DNA from: Geodermatophilus sp. DF01-2 | GTDB taxonomy: Bacteria > Actinomycetota > Actinomycetes > Mycobacteriales > Geodermatophilaceae | Assembly (NCBI RefSeq): GCF_004571065.1 | Contig: NZ_SPQN01000016.1 | Location: 1 to 52,270, forward strand | DNA: 52,270 bases | Direction of reading: 5' to 3' | Part shown: piece after piece, positions 16,022 through 24,326 of the stretch | How the letters are laid out: every line of letters starts with the position of its first letter | Position numbering within the stretch: position 1 is the first letter of the stretch | The notes under the pieces: generated by a model | Told to the model about the DNA's origin: nothing | Databases searched by the model: none | Seen by the model: the letters and a program-made list of their open reading frames with translations, nothing else | Translations under genes and position numbers: made by a program

Positions 16022-16771
16022 GTGACGACGAGCCCTGCCGCGCCCGCTCTCCGGGCCGACCCCGCCGAGCGGGCTCGCACCGTCGCCTGCCGCACCTCCG
16101 CCGCGCTGTGCGTGCGCGGTCTGGACGCCGCGCGACCGCTCGCCTCCGCGACCACCGCGGACGGTACGACCTACGTGCTGGTGCCCACCGGTGGGGAGGT
16201 CACCACCGCGCTCGCCGGCCGGGACGACCTCACCGCCGCCCTCCTGGTCAGCGACCGGGCACCGGTCCCGCTGCGGGATCCGGTGCGCGCTCAGCTGTGG
16301 CTCTCCGGGTGGCTCACCCCCGTGCGCCCGGCCGTCCGGCGCGCCGCGGTGCTGGCGTTCGCCGAGGCGCGGCCGGCCGGGGCGCTGCTCGACGTGGGGC
16401 AGGGCGCCACCCTGCTGCGCCTCGACCTGGCCGAAGTGGTGCTGCGCGAGGGCGACCGCTGCGCCGAGGTCGGCCCGCAGGCCTACGCGGCCGCCCGGCC
16501 CGACCCGCTGGCCGGCGTCGAGGCGCGGATGCTGCAGCACCTCGACCGCGACCACCCCGAGGTGCTCGACCTGCTGCGCAGCCGCATCCCGCCGGCGGAC
16601 CTCGGCCCGCACGACGTCGTCCGCCCGCTGGGCCTGGACCGTTTCGGCTACCGGCTGCGCATCGAGCGCCCGGCCGGCCGGCGCGACCTGCGGGTGCCGT
16701 TCCCGCGGCCGCTGACCTGCCCCGGCCAGCTGCAGGCGGCCACCCGTCGGCTCCTCTGCGCCACCCGGTAG
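16022..16771 (+). CDS. DUF2470 domain protein, iron-regulated, possibly haem-related
   Basis: This 249-residue protein has an N-terminal flavin-reductase-like split-barrel half (TADGTTYVLVPTGGEVTTAL, LLVSDRAPVPLRDPVRAQLW) and a C-terminal DUF2470 region (EARMLQHLDRDHPEVLDLL through FGYRLRIERPAGRRDLRVPF). DUF2470 is found in HugZ-type haem oxygenases. GTG 16022 follows GAGGGAG at 16011-16017. The iron box directly upstream implies expression under iron starvation, consistent with haem-iron use. The haem link is inferred, and the protein could instead be an uncharacterised iron-responsive factor. Confidence 0.82.
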   Translation: MTTSPAAPALRADPAERARTVACRTSAALCVRGLDAARPLASATTADGTTYVLVPTGGEVTTALAGRDDLTAALLVSDRAPVPLRDPVRAQLWLSGWLTPVRPAVRRAAVLAFAEARPAGALLDVGQGATLLRLDLAEVVLREGDRCAEVGPQAYAAARPDPLAGVEARMLQHLDRDHPEVLDLLRSRIPPADLGPHDVVRPLGLDRFGYRLRIERPAGRRDLRVPFPRPLTCPGQLQAATRRLLCATR

Positions 16772-16790
16772 GTGCCATTCGCGCGCGACG

Positions 16791-16842
16791 GCCCCGTCCA
16801 GGGCCCCCCGAGCTTGCGAGGGTGGGGAGGACGGGGTCCTTC
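16791..16842. repeat. REP palindrome between the DUF2470 and RecD2-like genes
   Basis: The element runs gccccgtcc ... cgagcttgcgagg ... gaggacggggtcctt. It is a member of the family seen throughout the window and ends 1 nt before the helicase stop codon on the other strand. Confidence 0.8.
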
Positions 16843-16843
16843 T

Positions 16844-18841
16844 TCAGTCGGCGTTCTCGGCGAGCAGCCGCGCCAGCCGGGTCCGCCGCGGCCGGACGTC
16901 GACCTCGCGCACCGCGCGGGCCAGCGCCGCACCGGTGGCGTGCACGACCGACAGGTGCCGCTGCGCCCGGGTGAGCGCGGTGTAGACCAGCGGACGTGAC
17001 AGCATCCCGCCGGCCTCCGGCGGCAGGACGACGACCACGCCGGGCCACTCCGAGCCCTGCGCGCGGTGCACGGTGATCGCCCACCCGTGCCGCAGGTCGC
17101 TCATCGCCGACCCGCTCACCGTGACCGGCCCGGAGGCGAAGGCGACGTCGAGGGTGCCGTCGCCGGTGCCGGTGACCACCCCGACCTCGCCGTTGGCGAA
17201 CCCGGTCGGCTCGAGGTCGAGGTGGTTGGCGGTGGCCACCACGCGGTCGCCGACGTCGAAGCCCCACACCGTGCCCTCGCCCGGGTTCAGCTTGGCCTTG
17301 AGCGCCTTGTTCAACTCGATGGTGCCGGCCGGCCCGCGGTGCACCGGGGTCACCACCTGCACCGTCGCGGGGTCGATCTTCAGCGCCCGCGGGATCGAGT
17401 CGGTGACCAGCTGCACCACCCGCTTGGCCGCCTCCGCGCTGCCGCCGGCCGGCACGACGACGACCTCGCGGTCGGGGGAGTCCACCGGCGGCAGCTCCCC
17501 GGCCCGGACGGCGCCCGCCAGCCGCGCGATCGCCCCGCCCTCCGCCTGCCGGTAGAGGGTGGTCAGCTCGGTCACCGGGACGACGCCGGAGTCGATGAGG
17601 TCGCCCAGCACGTGCCCCGGGCCGATCGAGGGCAGCTGCGCCGGGTCGCCGACCAGCAGCAGGTGGGTGCCGTCCGGGCACGCCTCCAGCAGCGCCGCGG
17701 TCAGCTCGACGTCGAGCATCGAGGCCTCGTCGACCACGACGACGTCGGCATCGAGGGGCCACTCCTCGTTGCGGGCGAACCCACCCGAGGTGCCCTGTGC
17801 GCCCAGCAGCCGGTGCACGGTGACTGCCGGGTGGTCGGTGAGCTCCTCCAGCCGCTTGGCCGCCCGGCCGGTGGGCGCGGCGAGCGCGACCTCGGTGCCC
17901 TTGGAGCGCAGCAGCGTGACGACCGCGGCCACGGTGCGGCTCTTGCCGGTGCCCGGCCCGCCGGTCAGCAGGCTGACCCCCGCGGCGAGCACCTGGGCCA
18001 CGGCCTGCTTCTGCGCGTCGTCCAGGCCCTTGGCCACCGAGCGGACGGCGGCGGGGTCGGCGATCCGCTCGGCGGTCGCGGCCAGCCGGGCCAGGTTCTC
18101 CGCGACCGCCTCCTCGGCCATCCCGTAGCGCGCCAGCGACAGCGTCCGTAAGGCCTCGGTCCGGGTTCCCTCGCGAGCTTGCGAGTGGAGGGCAGACCGA
18201 GGTCCTTTTGCCGGCTCGGGGAGCTCGTCGAGGTCGGCGTCCTCGTCGTGTTCCGGCTCCGGTGGCTCGTGCTCGAGCACGTCGCCGGACTCGACCGCCG
18301 CGACGATCGCCGCGGCCGGGTCGCTGATCCCCTCGGCGCGCAGCGCGGCGACCACCAGGTCGGCGGGGAGGACGGTGTGCCCGTCGCGGCTCGCCGTCCG
18401 CAGGGTCTGCGCGACGATCGCCCGGCCGCGCCGGGTGTCCTGCCGGTCGGCGCCGGGCAGGACGGCGATGGCCAGCCGGTCGGCGTCGCCCAGGGTGACG
18501 CCGGTCAGGCCGAGCAGCGCCCACGGGTCGTCGCGCAGCCGGCGGGCGGCGTCGCTGCCCAGGGCGTCGGCGGCGGTGGCCGCCAGCCGGGCCTCCAGGC
18601 CCGCGCCGACCAGCAGCGCCACGACCTCGTAGGTGGGCGCGGCCGCCAGGAAGCTGGAGAACAGCCGCTCGGCGCGCTGCCGGCCCACGCGAGGAAGTCC
18701 CCGCAGCCGGTCGGCGGTGACGTCGTCGGGCGAGGTGATGCCGGCGGCCGGGAGCTCGGCCGCCGCTCGCTTGCCCAGGCCCGGCCACAGGCCCGCGGCG
18801 CAGAACGCGGCGAAGACGGGATCGGTCGTCGCGGTGCTCAT
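16844..18841 (-). CDS. RecD2-like ATP-dependent helicase (exodeoxyribonuclease V alpha-like)
   Basis: This 665-residue SF1 helicase has an N-terminal helix-hairpin-helix region (LRGLPRVGRQRAERL). Walker A is GGPGTGKSR near residue 293, motif Ia is ALAAPTGRAAKRL, Walker B is VVVVDEASM, motif III is LLLVGDPAQLPSIG, and the C-terminal motifs are LRHGWAITVHRAQGSEW and VYTALTRAQ. This is RecD2 architecture, used in 5'-3' DNA unwinding outside RecBCD. Residues 213-230 (GPRSALHS ... TRTEA) are encoded by an intact REP palindrome, an 18-codon in-frame insert in a linker. Its ATG overlaps the aldo/keto reductase stop (ATGA), so the two form one operon. Confidence 0.9.
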   Translation of the reverse strand: MSTATTDPVFAAFCAAGLWPGLGKRAAAELPAAGITSPDDVTADRLRGLPRVGRQRAERLFSSFLAAAPTYEVVALLVGAGLEARLAATAADALGSDAARRLRDDPWALLGLTGVTLGDADRLAIAVLPGADRQDTRRGRAIVAQTLRTASRDGHTVLPADLVVAALRAEGISDPAAAIVAAVESGDVLEHEPPEPEHDEDADLDELPEPAKGPRSALHSQAREGTRTEALRTLSLARYGMAEEAVAENLARLAATAERIADPAAVRSVAKGLDDAQKQAVAQVLAAGVSLLTGGPGTGKSRTVAAVVTLLRSKGTEVALAAPTGRAAKRLEELTDHPAVTVHRLLGAQGTSGGFARNEEWPLDADVVVVDEASMLDVELTAALLEACPDGTHLLLVGDPAQLPSIGPGHVLGDLIDSGVVPVTELTTLYRQAEGGAIARLAGAVRAGELPPVDSPDREVVVVPAGGSAEAAKRVVQLVTDSIPRALKIDPATVQVVTPVHRGPAGTIELNKALKAKLNPGEGTVWGFDVGDRVVATANHLDLEPTGFANGEVGVVTGTGDGTLDVAFASGPVTVSGSAMSDLRHGWAITVHRAQGSEWPGVVVVLPPEAGGMLSRPLVYTALTRAQRHLSVVHATGAALARAVREVDVRPRRTRLARLLAENAD
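18152..18205. repeat. REP palindrome inside the RecD2-like coding sequence
   Basis: The 54-bp element has arms ggcctcggt / accgaggtcc and the family core ccctcgcgagcttgcgag. Its length is a multiple of three and it contains no stop in the helicase frame, so the gene stays open. Confidence 0.82.
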
Positions 18842-19818
18842 GGGTCGGACCGCCGCTCGGGGTAGCCGAAGTACGGGGCCGAGACGTCCTCGAGCGCCGT
18901 GCGGATCGCCGCCGGCAGGCGCACCGCCTCGGCGTCCAGGGAGGCCTGCAGCTGCTGGGCGGTGCGCGCACCCACCACCGGGGCGGTGACCCCGGGCCGG
19001 TCGCGCACCCAGGCCAGCGCGACGGCCAGCGGTGAGGTGCCCAGCCCCTCGGCGGCGGTGACGACCGCCTCGACGATCCGATCGGCCTTCGCCGAGCGCA
19101 GCCCGTCGATGAAGCCCTGCCACTGCGGGGCGGCGCCGCGGGACTCCGCCGGCGTGCCGCTCCGGTACTTGCCGGTGAGCAGCCCGCGGCCGAGCGGCGA
19201 CCAGGCCAGCACGCCGAGCCCGAGCGCCTCGGCGGCGGGCACCACCTCCCGCTCGACGCCGCGCTGCAGCAGCGAGTACTCCACCTGGGTGCTCACCAGC
19301 GGCACCCGGCCCGGCCAGGCCCGCTGCCAGGTGACCGCCTGCGCGGTCTGCCAGCCGGTGAAGTTGCTGATGCCGACGTAGCGCACCCGGCCGGAGACGA
19401 CCGCGGCGTCGCAGGCGGCGAGGGTCTCCTCGAGGGGCGTGGTGTCGTCCCAGGTGTGCAGCTGCCACAGGTCGACGTGGTCGGTGCCCAGACGCTCAAG
19501 AGAGGCGTCCAGCGCGGCCAGCAGGTGCCCGCGCGACCCGCCGCGGCCCATCGGCCCCGGCCCGGTGCGCCCCACGGCCTTGGTGGCGACCAGCACGTCG
19601 GAGCGGGGGACGACGTCGGACAACAGCCGGCCGAGGGTGCGCTCGCTCTCCCCGTCGCAGTAGACGTCCGCGGTGTCGACCAGCGTGCCGCCGGCGTCGA
19701 CGAAGGCGGTCAGCTGCATCGCGGCCTCGTCCTCGTCGGTGTCCCGGCCCCAGGTCATGGTGCCCAGGGCCAGGCGCGAGATCACCAGCCCGCTGCGCCC
19801 GAGCGCGCGTTGTTCCAC
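18838..19818 (-). CDS. aldo/keto reductase
   Basis: This 326-residue TIM-barrel reductase starts [20 protein letters not shown]. The tetrad is visible as Asp in [11 protein letters not shown] (with Tyr), Lys in [11 protein letters not shown] and His in [10 protein letters not shown]. The NADP-binding end is [17 protein letters not shown]. It belongs to the YajO/Tas-type group of general aldehyde and ketone reductases. GTG 19818 starts where family similarity begins. It is the first gene of a two-gene unit with the RecD2-like helicase, overlapping by 4 nt. No functional link between the two is obvious. Confidence 0.9.
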   Translation of the reverse strand: MEQRALGRSGLVISRLALGTMTWGRDTDEDEAAMQLTAFVDAGGTLVDTADVYCDGESERTLGRLLSDVVPRSDVLVATKAVGRTGPGPMGRGGSRGHLLAALDASLERLGTDHVDLWQLHTWDDTTPLEETLAACDAAVVSGRVRYVGISNFTGWQTAQAVTWQRAWPGRVPLVSTQVEYSLLQRGVEREVVPAAEALGLGVLAWSPLGRGLLTGKYRSGTPAESRGAAPQWQGFIDGLRSAKADRIVEAVVTAAEGLGTSPLAVALAWVRDRPGVTAPVVGARTAQQLQASLDAEAVRLPAAIRTALEDVSAPYFGYPERRSDP

Positions 19819-19907
19819 GGGAGGCCAACCTACCGGCGGGCCGAGCCCCGCCGGATCAGGACGCCGACACCCCGGAGCGGCCTCATGGTCCTCACACGGG
19901 GGAGCTC

Positions 19908-19913
19908 TAGGGT
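19908..19913 (+). promoter_or_regulatory. -10 box of the uppP upstream ORF
   Basis: TAGGGT lies 8 nt before the GTG at 19922, which suggests a leaderless start there and a 60-nt leader before uppP. Confidence 0.5.
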
Positions 19914-19921
19914 CGACGGTC

Positions 19922-19984
19922 GTGTCCGCAGCGCCTCCGCCCGTCGCCGTCCGCACCGACCATCGGGGGCGGAGCAAGCGATGA
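19922..19984 (+). CDS. 20-codon upstream ORF coupled to uppP
   Basis: The frame GTG TCC GCA ... AAG CGA TGA encodes [20 protein letters not shown]. It begins 8 nt after a -10 box, and its TGA overlaps the uppP ATG (ATGA, 19981-19984). uppP has only a weak ribosome binding site of its own, so ribosomes finishing this peptide could reinitiate on uppP. The PPP and the basic end might slow translation. This is inferred from layout only; no homologue is known to me. Confidence 0.4.
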   Translation: MSAAPPPVAVRTDHRGRSKR

Positions 19985-20814
19985 GCTGGATCGAGGCCGT
20001 CGTCCTGGGGCTGGTCCAGGGCCTGACGGAGTTCCTGCCGATCTCCTCGAGCGCGCACCTGCGGGTGGTGGGGGAGGCATTCGGGTGGGGCGACCCGGGG
20101 GCGGCGTTCACCGCGATCACGCAGATCGGCACCGAGGCCGCGGTGCTGCTCTACTTCCGCCACGACATCGGACGGATCATCAGCGCCTGGGTGCGCTCGC
20201 TCGGCGACCGCGCCATGCGCAGCGACCCCGACGCCCGGATGGGGTGGCTGATCATCGTCGGCACCCTGCCGATCGCCGTCCTCGGATTGCTGCTCCAGGA
20301 CCGCATCGAGACCACCTTCCGCGACCTGCGGATCATCGCGACCGCCCTCATCGCCTTCTCGCTGGTCCTCTACTGGGCCGACCGGGTGGGCAGCAAGAAA
20401 CGGGAGCTGGACCAGCTGACCGTCGGGCACGGCATCGCCTTCGGGTTCGCCCAGGCCATGGCGCTCGTCCCCGGCGTCTCCCGCTCCGGGGGCACGATCA
20501 CCATGGGGCTGTTCCTCGGGTACTCGCGGGCGGCCGCCGCGCGCTACTCGTTCCTGCTCGCCATCCCCGCCGTCCTCGCGTCGGGGTTCTTCCAGGCGTA
20601 CGAGGCGCTCACCGGCGGCGTCGCGGGGGAGGCGGTCGACTGGGGGCCGACGATCCTGGCCACGGTGCTCGCCTTCGGCATCGGGCTGGTCGTGATCGCC
20701 TGGCTGCTGCGCTACCTCGACCGCGGCAGCTTCACGCCGTTCGTCGTCTACCGGATCGTGCTGGGGGTGTTCGTCCTCGTCCTCGTCGCCGCCGGGGTCC
20801 TGGACCCGCAGTGA
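19981..20814 (+). CDS. uppP: undecaprenyl-diphosphatase UppP (BacA family)
   Basis: This 277-residue integral membrane enzyme dephosphorylates undecaprenyl diphosphate to recycle the cell-wall lipid carrier. Diagnostic motifs are [16 protein letters not shown] at residues 12-27 and [12 protein letters not shown] near residue 160, which together form the active site (Glu, Ser, Arg). About seven to eight hydrophobic helices follow the usual spacing. Length is normal. ATG 19981 overlaps the stop of a 20-codon upstream ORF. The gene is divergent from the aldo/keto reductase operon and followed by a long hairpin. Confidence 0.96.
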   Translation: MSWIEAVVLGLVQGLTEFLPISSSAHLRVVGEAFGWGDPGAAFTAITQIGTEAAVLLYFRHDIGRIISAWVRSLGDRAMRSDPDARMGWLIIVGTLPIAVLGLLLQDRIETTFRDLRIIATALIAFSLVLYWADRVGSKKRELDQLTVGHGIAFGFAQAMALVPGVSRSGGTITMGLFLGYSRAAAARYSFLLAIPAVLASGFFQAYEALTGGVAGEAVDWGPTILATVLAFGIGLVVIAWLLRYLDRGSFTPFVVYRIVLGVFVLVLVAAGVLDPQ

Positions 20815-20860
20815 CCTTCCCCCTTGGCCTCCCCCGACTCTCCTCCAGTCCTCCGGCGGA

Positions 20861-20932
20861 GTTGATCATGGGCTTGTTGCGCCGGGACACGCGGACCACG
20901 GCGTGTCCGCCGGCAACGAGCCCATGATCAAC
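20861..20932. repeat. 72-bp GATCATG-class palindrome
   Basis: gttgatcatgggcttgttgc (20861-20880) pairs with gcaacgagcccatgatcaac (20913-20932), and an inner cgggacacg/cgtgtcc pair extends the stem. It lies between uppP and the decayed hydrolase and overlaps the hydrolase stop. It could serve as a transcription terminator. Confidence 0.8.
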
Positions 20933-21573
20933 GATGGCGGTGCGTGCTCCGCTCGACGTGGTCGCCGATGGCCGCGGCGATCTCGTCGGCGTCCAGGACC
21001 GCATCGTGTGGTGGCTGGCCGCCGGCAGCTCCACGACGGTGGCGTCGGGCAGCAGTGACCGGGCGTCCTCCGCCACCCGGCGCGGGTCGTGCGCGCGGCT
21101 GCGGCCAGCGACGACCACCAGCGTCGGCGTGCTCAGCCGGGCGAGCCGGTCCCTCGGCGGACGGCGGGTCCGGACGAGAGGCGTCCGCGCGACCTCGGCG
21201 GCGCCGCGGACGTAGACGTCCAGCCACGCCGGGTCCAGCGTGCGACCCCGGGTCTCCCAGGCCAGGAACCGTGGGACGCCGTCAGCTGTGGGTGCACCAG
21301 TGTCGGCAGCGCGCGCAGCAGGTAGCGCGGGCTGAAGCCTGCGAAGCACGCCGTCGGGTCGAGCAGCGACAGGGAGGCCGGCACGGGGCTGCCCTCCAGG
21401 CCGGCGGAGAGCGCCAGGTGGGCTCCGGCCGAGTGGCCCACGAGGTGCACCGGCCCGACGTCGAGCGCGGCGACCAACTCCGCGAGCCACGCCGTCAGAT
21501 CCGCCGTCGAGCGGAGCGGTCGCGTCGCCTGGACGACATGGTCGCAGCCGTGGACACCGCAGGCGGAGGCTGA
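20929..21573 (-). pseudogene. alpha/beta hydrolase, frameshifted and missing its start
   Basis: Reading three minus frames in turn recovers a typical alpha/beta hydrolase. The first frame has AALDVGPVHLVGHSAGAHLAL with the GHSAG nucleophile elbow. The second, from about 21290, has DPAWLDVYVRGAAEVARTPL and STPTLVVVAGRSRAHDPRRV, with the late Asp region. The third, from about 21010, has LDADEIAAAIGDHVERSTHR and the stop. At least two frameshifts are needed, and the N-terminal lid-side third is absent because a REP lies at the upstream end. It is probably a decayed gene; sequencing indels could explain the shifts but not the missing start. Confidence 0.75.
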
Positions 21574-21636
21574 GGTCCGGTCTCCCGCAGGGTCCTGCCG
21601 CGAGCTCGCGAGCGGTGGGGGGCAAGACGGTCCTTT
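21572..21636. repeat. REP palindrome upstream of the histidine phosphatase gene
   Basis: It contains cgcgagctcgcgagcggtggggggcaagacggtcctt in pieces typical of the family. Its right edge lies 4 nt before the -10 box TAGTCT. Confidence 0.65.
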
Positions 21637-21639
21637 CTC

Positions 21640-21645
21640 TAGTCT
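21640..21645 (+). promoter_or_regulatory. -10 box of the histidine phosphatase gene
   Basis: TAGTCT lies 8 nt before GTG 21654 and directly follows a REP end. Confidence 0.5.
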
Positions 21646-21653
21646 CGGACGTC

Positions 21654-22355
21654 GTGACCACCGTTCTCCTCCTGCGGCACGGCCGGACGACGGCCAACAC
21701 CGGCGGCGTGCTGGCCGGTTGGACCCCGGGCGTGCAGCTCGACGAGACCGGCTCGCAGCAGGCGAAGGCGGTGGGGGAGCGGCTGGCGCCGGTGCCCCTC
21801 GCCGCCGTGGTGAGCAGCCCGCTGGAGCGCTGTCGGCAGACCGCCGCCGCCGTCCTCGCCGGGCGCGACCTCGAGCTGGCCACCGACGACCGGCTCGGCG
21901 AGGCCCGCTACGGCGACTGGACCGGCCGCCCGCTCAAGGAGCTGGTCAAGGATCCGCTGTGGAAGGTGGTGCAGCAGCACCCGTCGGCGGCGGTCTTCCC
22001 CGGGCCGGAGGGTGAGGGACTGGCGCAGACCCAGGCCCGCGCGGTCGCCGCCGTCCGGGAGTGGAACGCCCGCCTGGGGCCGGACGCCGTCTGGCTGGCC
22101 TGCAGCCACGGTGACGTCATCAAGGCGGTGCTCGCCGACGCGCTGGGTCTGCACCTGGACCAGTTCCAGCGGATCGTCGTCGACCCCGCGTCGGTCTCGG
22201 TGGTCACCTACACCGACACCCGCCCGTTCGTCGTCCGCATGAACGACACCGGCGGGGACGTCGCCGCGCTCGTGCCGCCCAAGCGCAAGGGCCGCCGCCG
22301 GCGGAAGACCGACTCCGACGCCGTCGTCGGCGGGGGTGCCGGCGCCACCGTCTGA
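21654..22355 (+). CDS. histidine phosphatase family (phosphoglycerate mutase-like) protein
   Basis: This 233-residue protein begins VTTVLLLRHGRTTANTGG, with the catalytic RHG histidine. It also has VVSSPLERCRQTA, a Glu-bearing loop (LGEARYGDWTGR) and the second histidine in WLACSHGDVIKAVL. A basic KRKGRRRRK tail follows. It is a cofactor-independent acid-phosphatase-like enzyme with unknown substrate. It is followed by DUF3090 and SCO1664-type genes, a trio widely conserved in actinobacteria near mshC. GTG 21654 is chosen because family similarity and the -10 box agree. Confidence 0.9.
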   Translation: MTTVLLLRHGRTTANTGGVLAGWTPGVQLDETGSQQAKAVGERLAPVPLAAVVSSPLERCRQTAAAVLAGRDLELATDDRLGEARYGDWTGRPLKELVKDPLWKVVQQHPSAAVFPGPEGEGLAQTQARAVAAVREWNARLGPDAVWLACSHGDVIKAVLADALGLHLDQFQRIVVDPASVSVVTYTDTRPFVVRMNDTGGDVAALVPPKRKGRRRRKTDSDAVVGGGAGATV

Positions 22356-22401
22356 CCTCGGCGTCCCCGGCCCGGTCTCCGCGCCCGCGTAACCTGGGCC
22401 C

Positions 22402-22953
22402 GTGCCCCGCCAGCTGTTCCTCTTCGACCGCCCGTCCCGGTTCGTCGCCGGCACGGTGGGCCAGCCCGGCGATCGCACCTTCTACCTGCAGGCCGCCGAC
22501 TCCGCCGGGCGCGTGGTGAGCGTGGCGCTGGAGAAGGCGCAGGTGCAGGTGCTCGCCGACCGGATGAACGAGCTGCTCGACGAGGTCGCCAGCCGGCCGG
22601 GCACCGTCGTCCCCCCGGACGCCGAGGTCGACGACCTGGAGCCGCTCACCGCCCCGGTCGACGAGGAGTTCCGCGTGGCCGCGATGGGCCTGGCGTGGGA
22701 CGGCGACGCGCAGGCCGTCGTCGTCGAGGCCGTGGCCGCCGGCGACGAGCCGGTCGAGGAGGACGTCATCCTCTCCGACAGCGAGGAAGGCCCCGACGCG
22801 CTGCGGGTGACGATCACCCCCTCCGCCGCCCGGGCCTTCGTCGTCCGGGCGCGCCGGGTCGTGGCCGCGGGCCGGCCGGCCTGCCCGTTGTGCTCGCTGC
22901 CGCTGGACCCCGCCGGGCACGTCTGCCCGCGGCAGAACGGTTACCGCCGCTGA
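22402..22953 (+). CDS. DUF3090 family protein
   Basis: This 183-residue protein starts PRQLFLFDRPSRFVAGTVGQ, the hallmark start of DUF3090, and continues RTFYLQAADSAGRVVSVALE and KAQVQVLADRMNELLDEV. It ends in a small zinc-finger-like segment, CPLCSLPLDPAGHVCPRQNG (CxxC plus HxC). Function is unknown. A TAACCT -10 box at 22390-22395 lies 6 nt before GTG 22402, so the transcript is probably leaderless. It is second in the histidine phosphatase/DUF3090/SCO1664 trio. Confidence 0.92.
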   Translation: MPRQLFLFDRPSRFVAGTVGQPGDRTFYLQAADSAGRVVSVALEKAQVQVLADRMNELLDEVASRPGTVVPPDAEVDDLEPLTAPVDEEFRVAAMGLAWDGDAQAVVVEAVAAGDEPVEEDVILSDSEEGPDALRVTITPSAARAFVVRARRVVAAGRPACPLCSLPLDPAGHVCPRQNGYRR

Positions 22954-22972
22954 GCCCCGCACCGCCACCCCG

Positions 22973-23728
22973 ATGACCGAGCGCCCCGCCGACGCCACCG
23001 CGGGTCTGCGCACGCCGGCCGACGACGTCGAGGCGCGCACCCTGCTGCTCGAGGGCGAGATCGACCTCGAGGGCCGGATGCTCGACGCCAGCAACGTCAC
23101 CCTCGTCGGCGCCATCCGCACCGACGAGTTCGAGGCCGAGTGCGTCTACAAGCCGGTCGTGGGGGAGCGGCCGCTGTGGGACTTCCCCGACGGCACCCTC
23201 GCCGGCCGCGAGGTCGCCGCGGCGCTGGTGTCGGCGGCCACCGGCTGGCGGGTCGTGCCGCCGACCGTGCTGCGCGACGGTCCGTTCGGCCCGGGCATGG
23301 TGCAGCTGTGGGTGGACGGCGACCCCGCCGTCGACCTGGCCGCGTTCGTGCGCTCCGACCACCCGGGCCTGCGCCGGATGGCGGTCTTCGACGCGGTCGT
23401 GAACAACGCCGACCGCAAGGGCGGGCACATCATCCCGATGTCCGACGGGCACGTGTACGGCGTCGACCACGGCATCTGCTTCTCCGTCGACCCGAAGCTG
23501 CGCACCCTGCTGTGGCGCTGGGCCGGCCAGCCGCTGCCGGGCGAGGCCCTCGAGGTGCTGGAGCGGCTCACCGGCGACCTGCTCGGCGACCTCGGCGAAC
23601 AGCTGCACGAGCACCTGACCCGTCGCGAGGTTCGGCGCACCCAGCAGCGGGTCGCCGAACTGCTGCGCACCGGCCGCCACCCGCAGCCCAGCGGCGACTG
23701 GCCCGCCCTGCCCTGGCCGCCGTTTTGA
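22973..23728 (+). CDS. SCO1664-family, PI3/4-kinase-like protein
   Basis: This 251-residue protein contains VYKPVVGERPLWDFPDGTLA, a lysine-bearing phosphoinositide-kinase-like motif. VFDAVVNNADRKGGHI and HVYGVDHGICF then give the N...D and D-H-G catalytic-like residues. SCO1664-type proteins are conserved in actinobacteria but their substrate is not known. It lies 19 nt after the DUF3090 gene and is likely in the same operon. Start ATG 22973 fits the family length. Confidence 0.9.
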   Translation: MTERPADATAGLRTPADDVEARTLLLEGEIDLEGRMLDASNVTLVGAIRTDEFEAECVYKPVVGERPLWDFPDGTLAGREVAAALVSAATGWRVVPPTVLRDGPFGPGMVQLWVDGDPAVDLAAFVRSDHPGLRRMAVFDAVVNNADRKGGHIIPMSDGHVYGVDHGICFSVDPKLRTLLWRWAGQPLPGEALEVLERLTGDLLGDLGEQLHEHLTRREVRRTQQRVAELLRTGRHPQPSGDWPALPWPPF

Positions 23729-23752
23729 TGGTCGCTCTACCGGGCTCCACAC

Positions 23753-23904
23753 GCGGCCAGGTGCCGTGCCCGTGCTGCGTGGAGCCCATCCCGGCCGTCG
23801 TCGCGGAGGCCTCCGGCCCCACTCCTCCGACCGCGTGCGGCCACGTGCCGTGCCCGTGCTGCGTGGAGCCCATCCTGGCCCTCGTCGCGGAGGCCTCCGG
23901 CCCC
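23753..23904. repeat. two imperfect 68-bp direct repeats
   Basis: Unit 1 (23753-23820) and unit 2 (23837-23904) both run gcggccaNgtgccgtgcccg ... gaggcctccggcccc and differ at few positions. Neither strand gives a recognisable protein. They fill the gap between the SCO1664-family and VOC genes. Confidence 0.8.
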
Positions 23905-23930
23905 CCGCTCGGCGGGACATCATTCCTGCC

Positions 23931-24317
23931 ATGCCGCATCGTTCGCGACTGGCGATCCTGCTGATGGACCTGCCGCCCGAGCTCCACGACGCCGGGCGGC
24001 GGTTCTGGTCCGCCGCGACCGGCCACCCGGTCGAACCCGACCCGGCCGACGACCACTGGTCCTCGCTGGGCTCCTTCGCCGACGGCTTCCATCTCGAGGT
24101 CCAGCGCACCGGGCACGGGACGCCGCCGCGCTGGCACGTGGACGTCGAGACCGACGACATCCCGGCCGAGGTGGCGCGCCTCGAGGCGGCGGGTGCGGAG
24201 CGGCACCGGGACATGGGGTCGTTCTGGCAGATGAAGGACCCCGCCGGGCTGGTGTTCTGCGTCGTCGGCGTCCAGACCGGCGCGGACTTCGACCGGCACG
24301 CCACCACCTGGCCCTGA
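23931..24317 (+). CDS. VOC (glyoxalase-like) family protein
   Basis: This 128-residue protein has a glyoxalase/dioxygenase fold: LAILLMDLPPELHDAGRRFW, then HVDVETDDIPAEVARLEAAG, then GSFWQMKDPAGLVFCVVGVQ. This is the single-domain VOC pattern, possibly the VOC_2-like branch, and may bind metal through His and Glu residues. Substrate is unknown. ATG 23931 is used; the frame is open upstream through the 68-bp repeats but is not protein-like there. It is convergent with the following isomerase-like gene. Confidence 0.82.
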   Translation: MPHRSRLAILLMDLPPELHDAGRRFWSAATGHPVEPDPADDHWSSLGSFADGFHLEVQRTGHGTPPRWHVDVETDDIPAEVARLEAAGAERHRDMGSFWQMKDPAGLVFCVVGVQTGADFDRHATTWP

Positions 24318-24326
24318 GCCGGCGGC

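Noticed and set aside
23753-23904. CRISPR array
   Set aside because: There are only two units of 68 bp with a 16-bp gap and no cas genes; repeats of this kind are not CRISPR-like.
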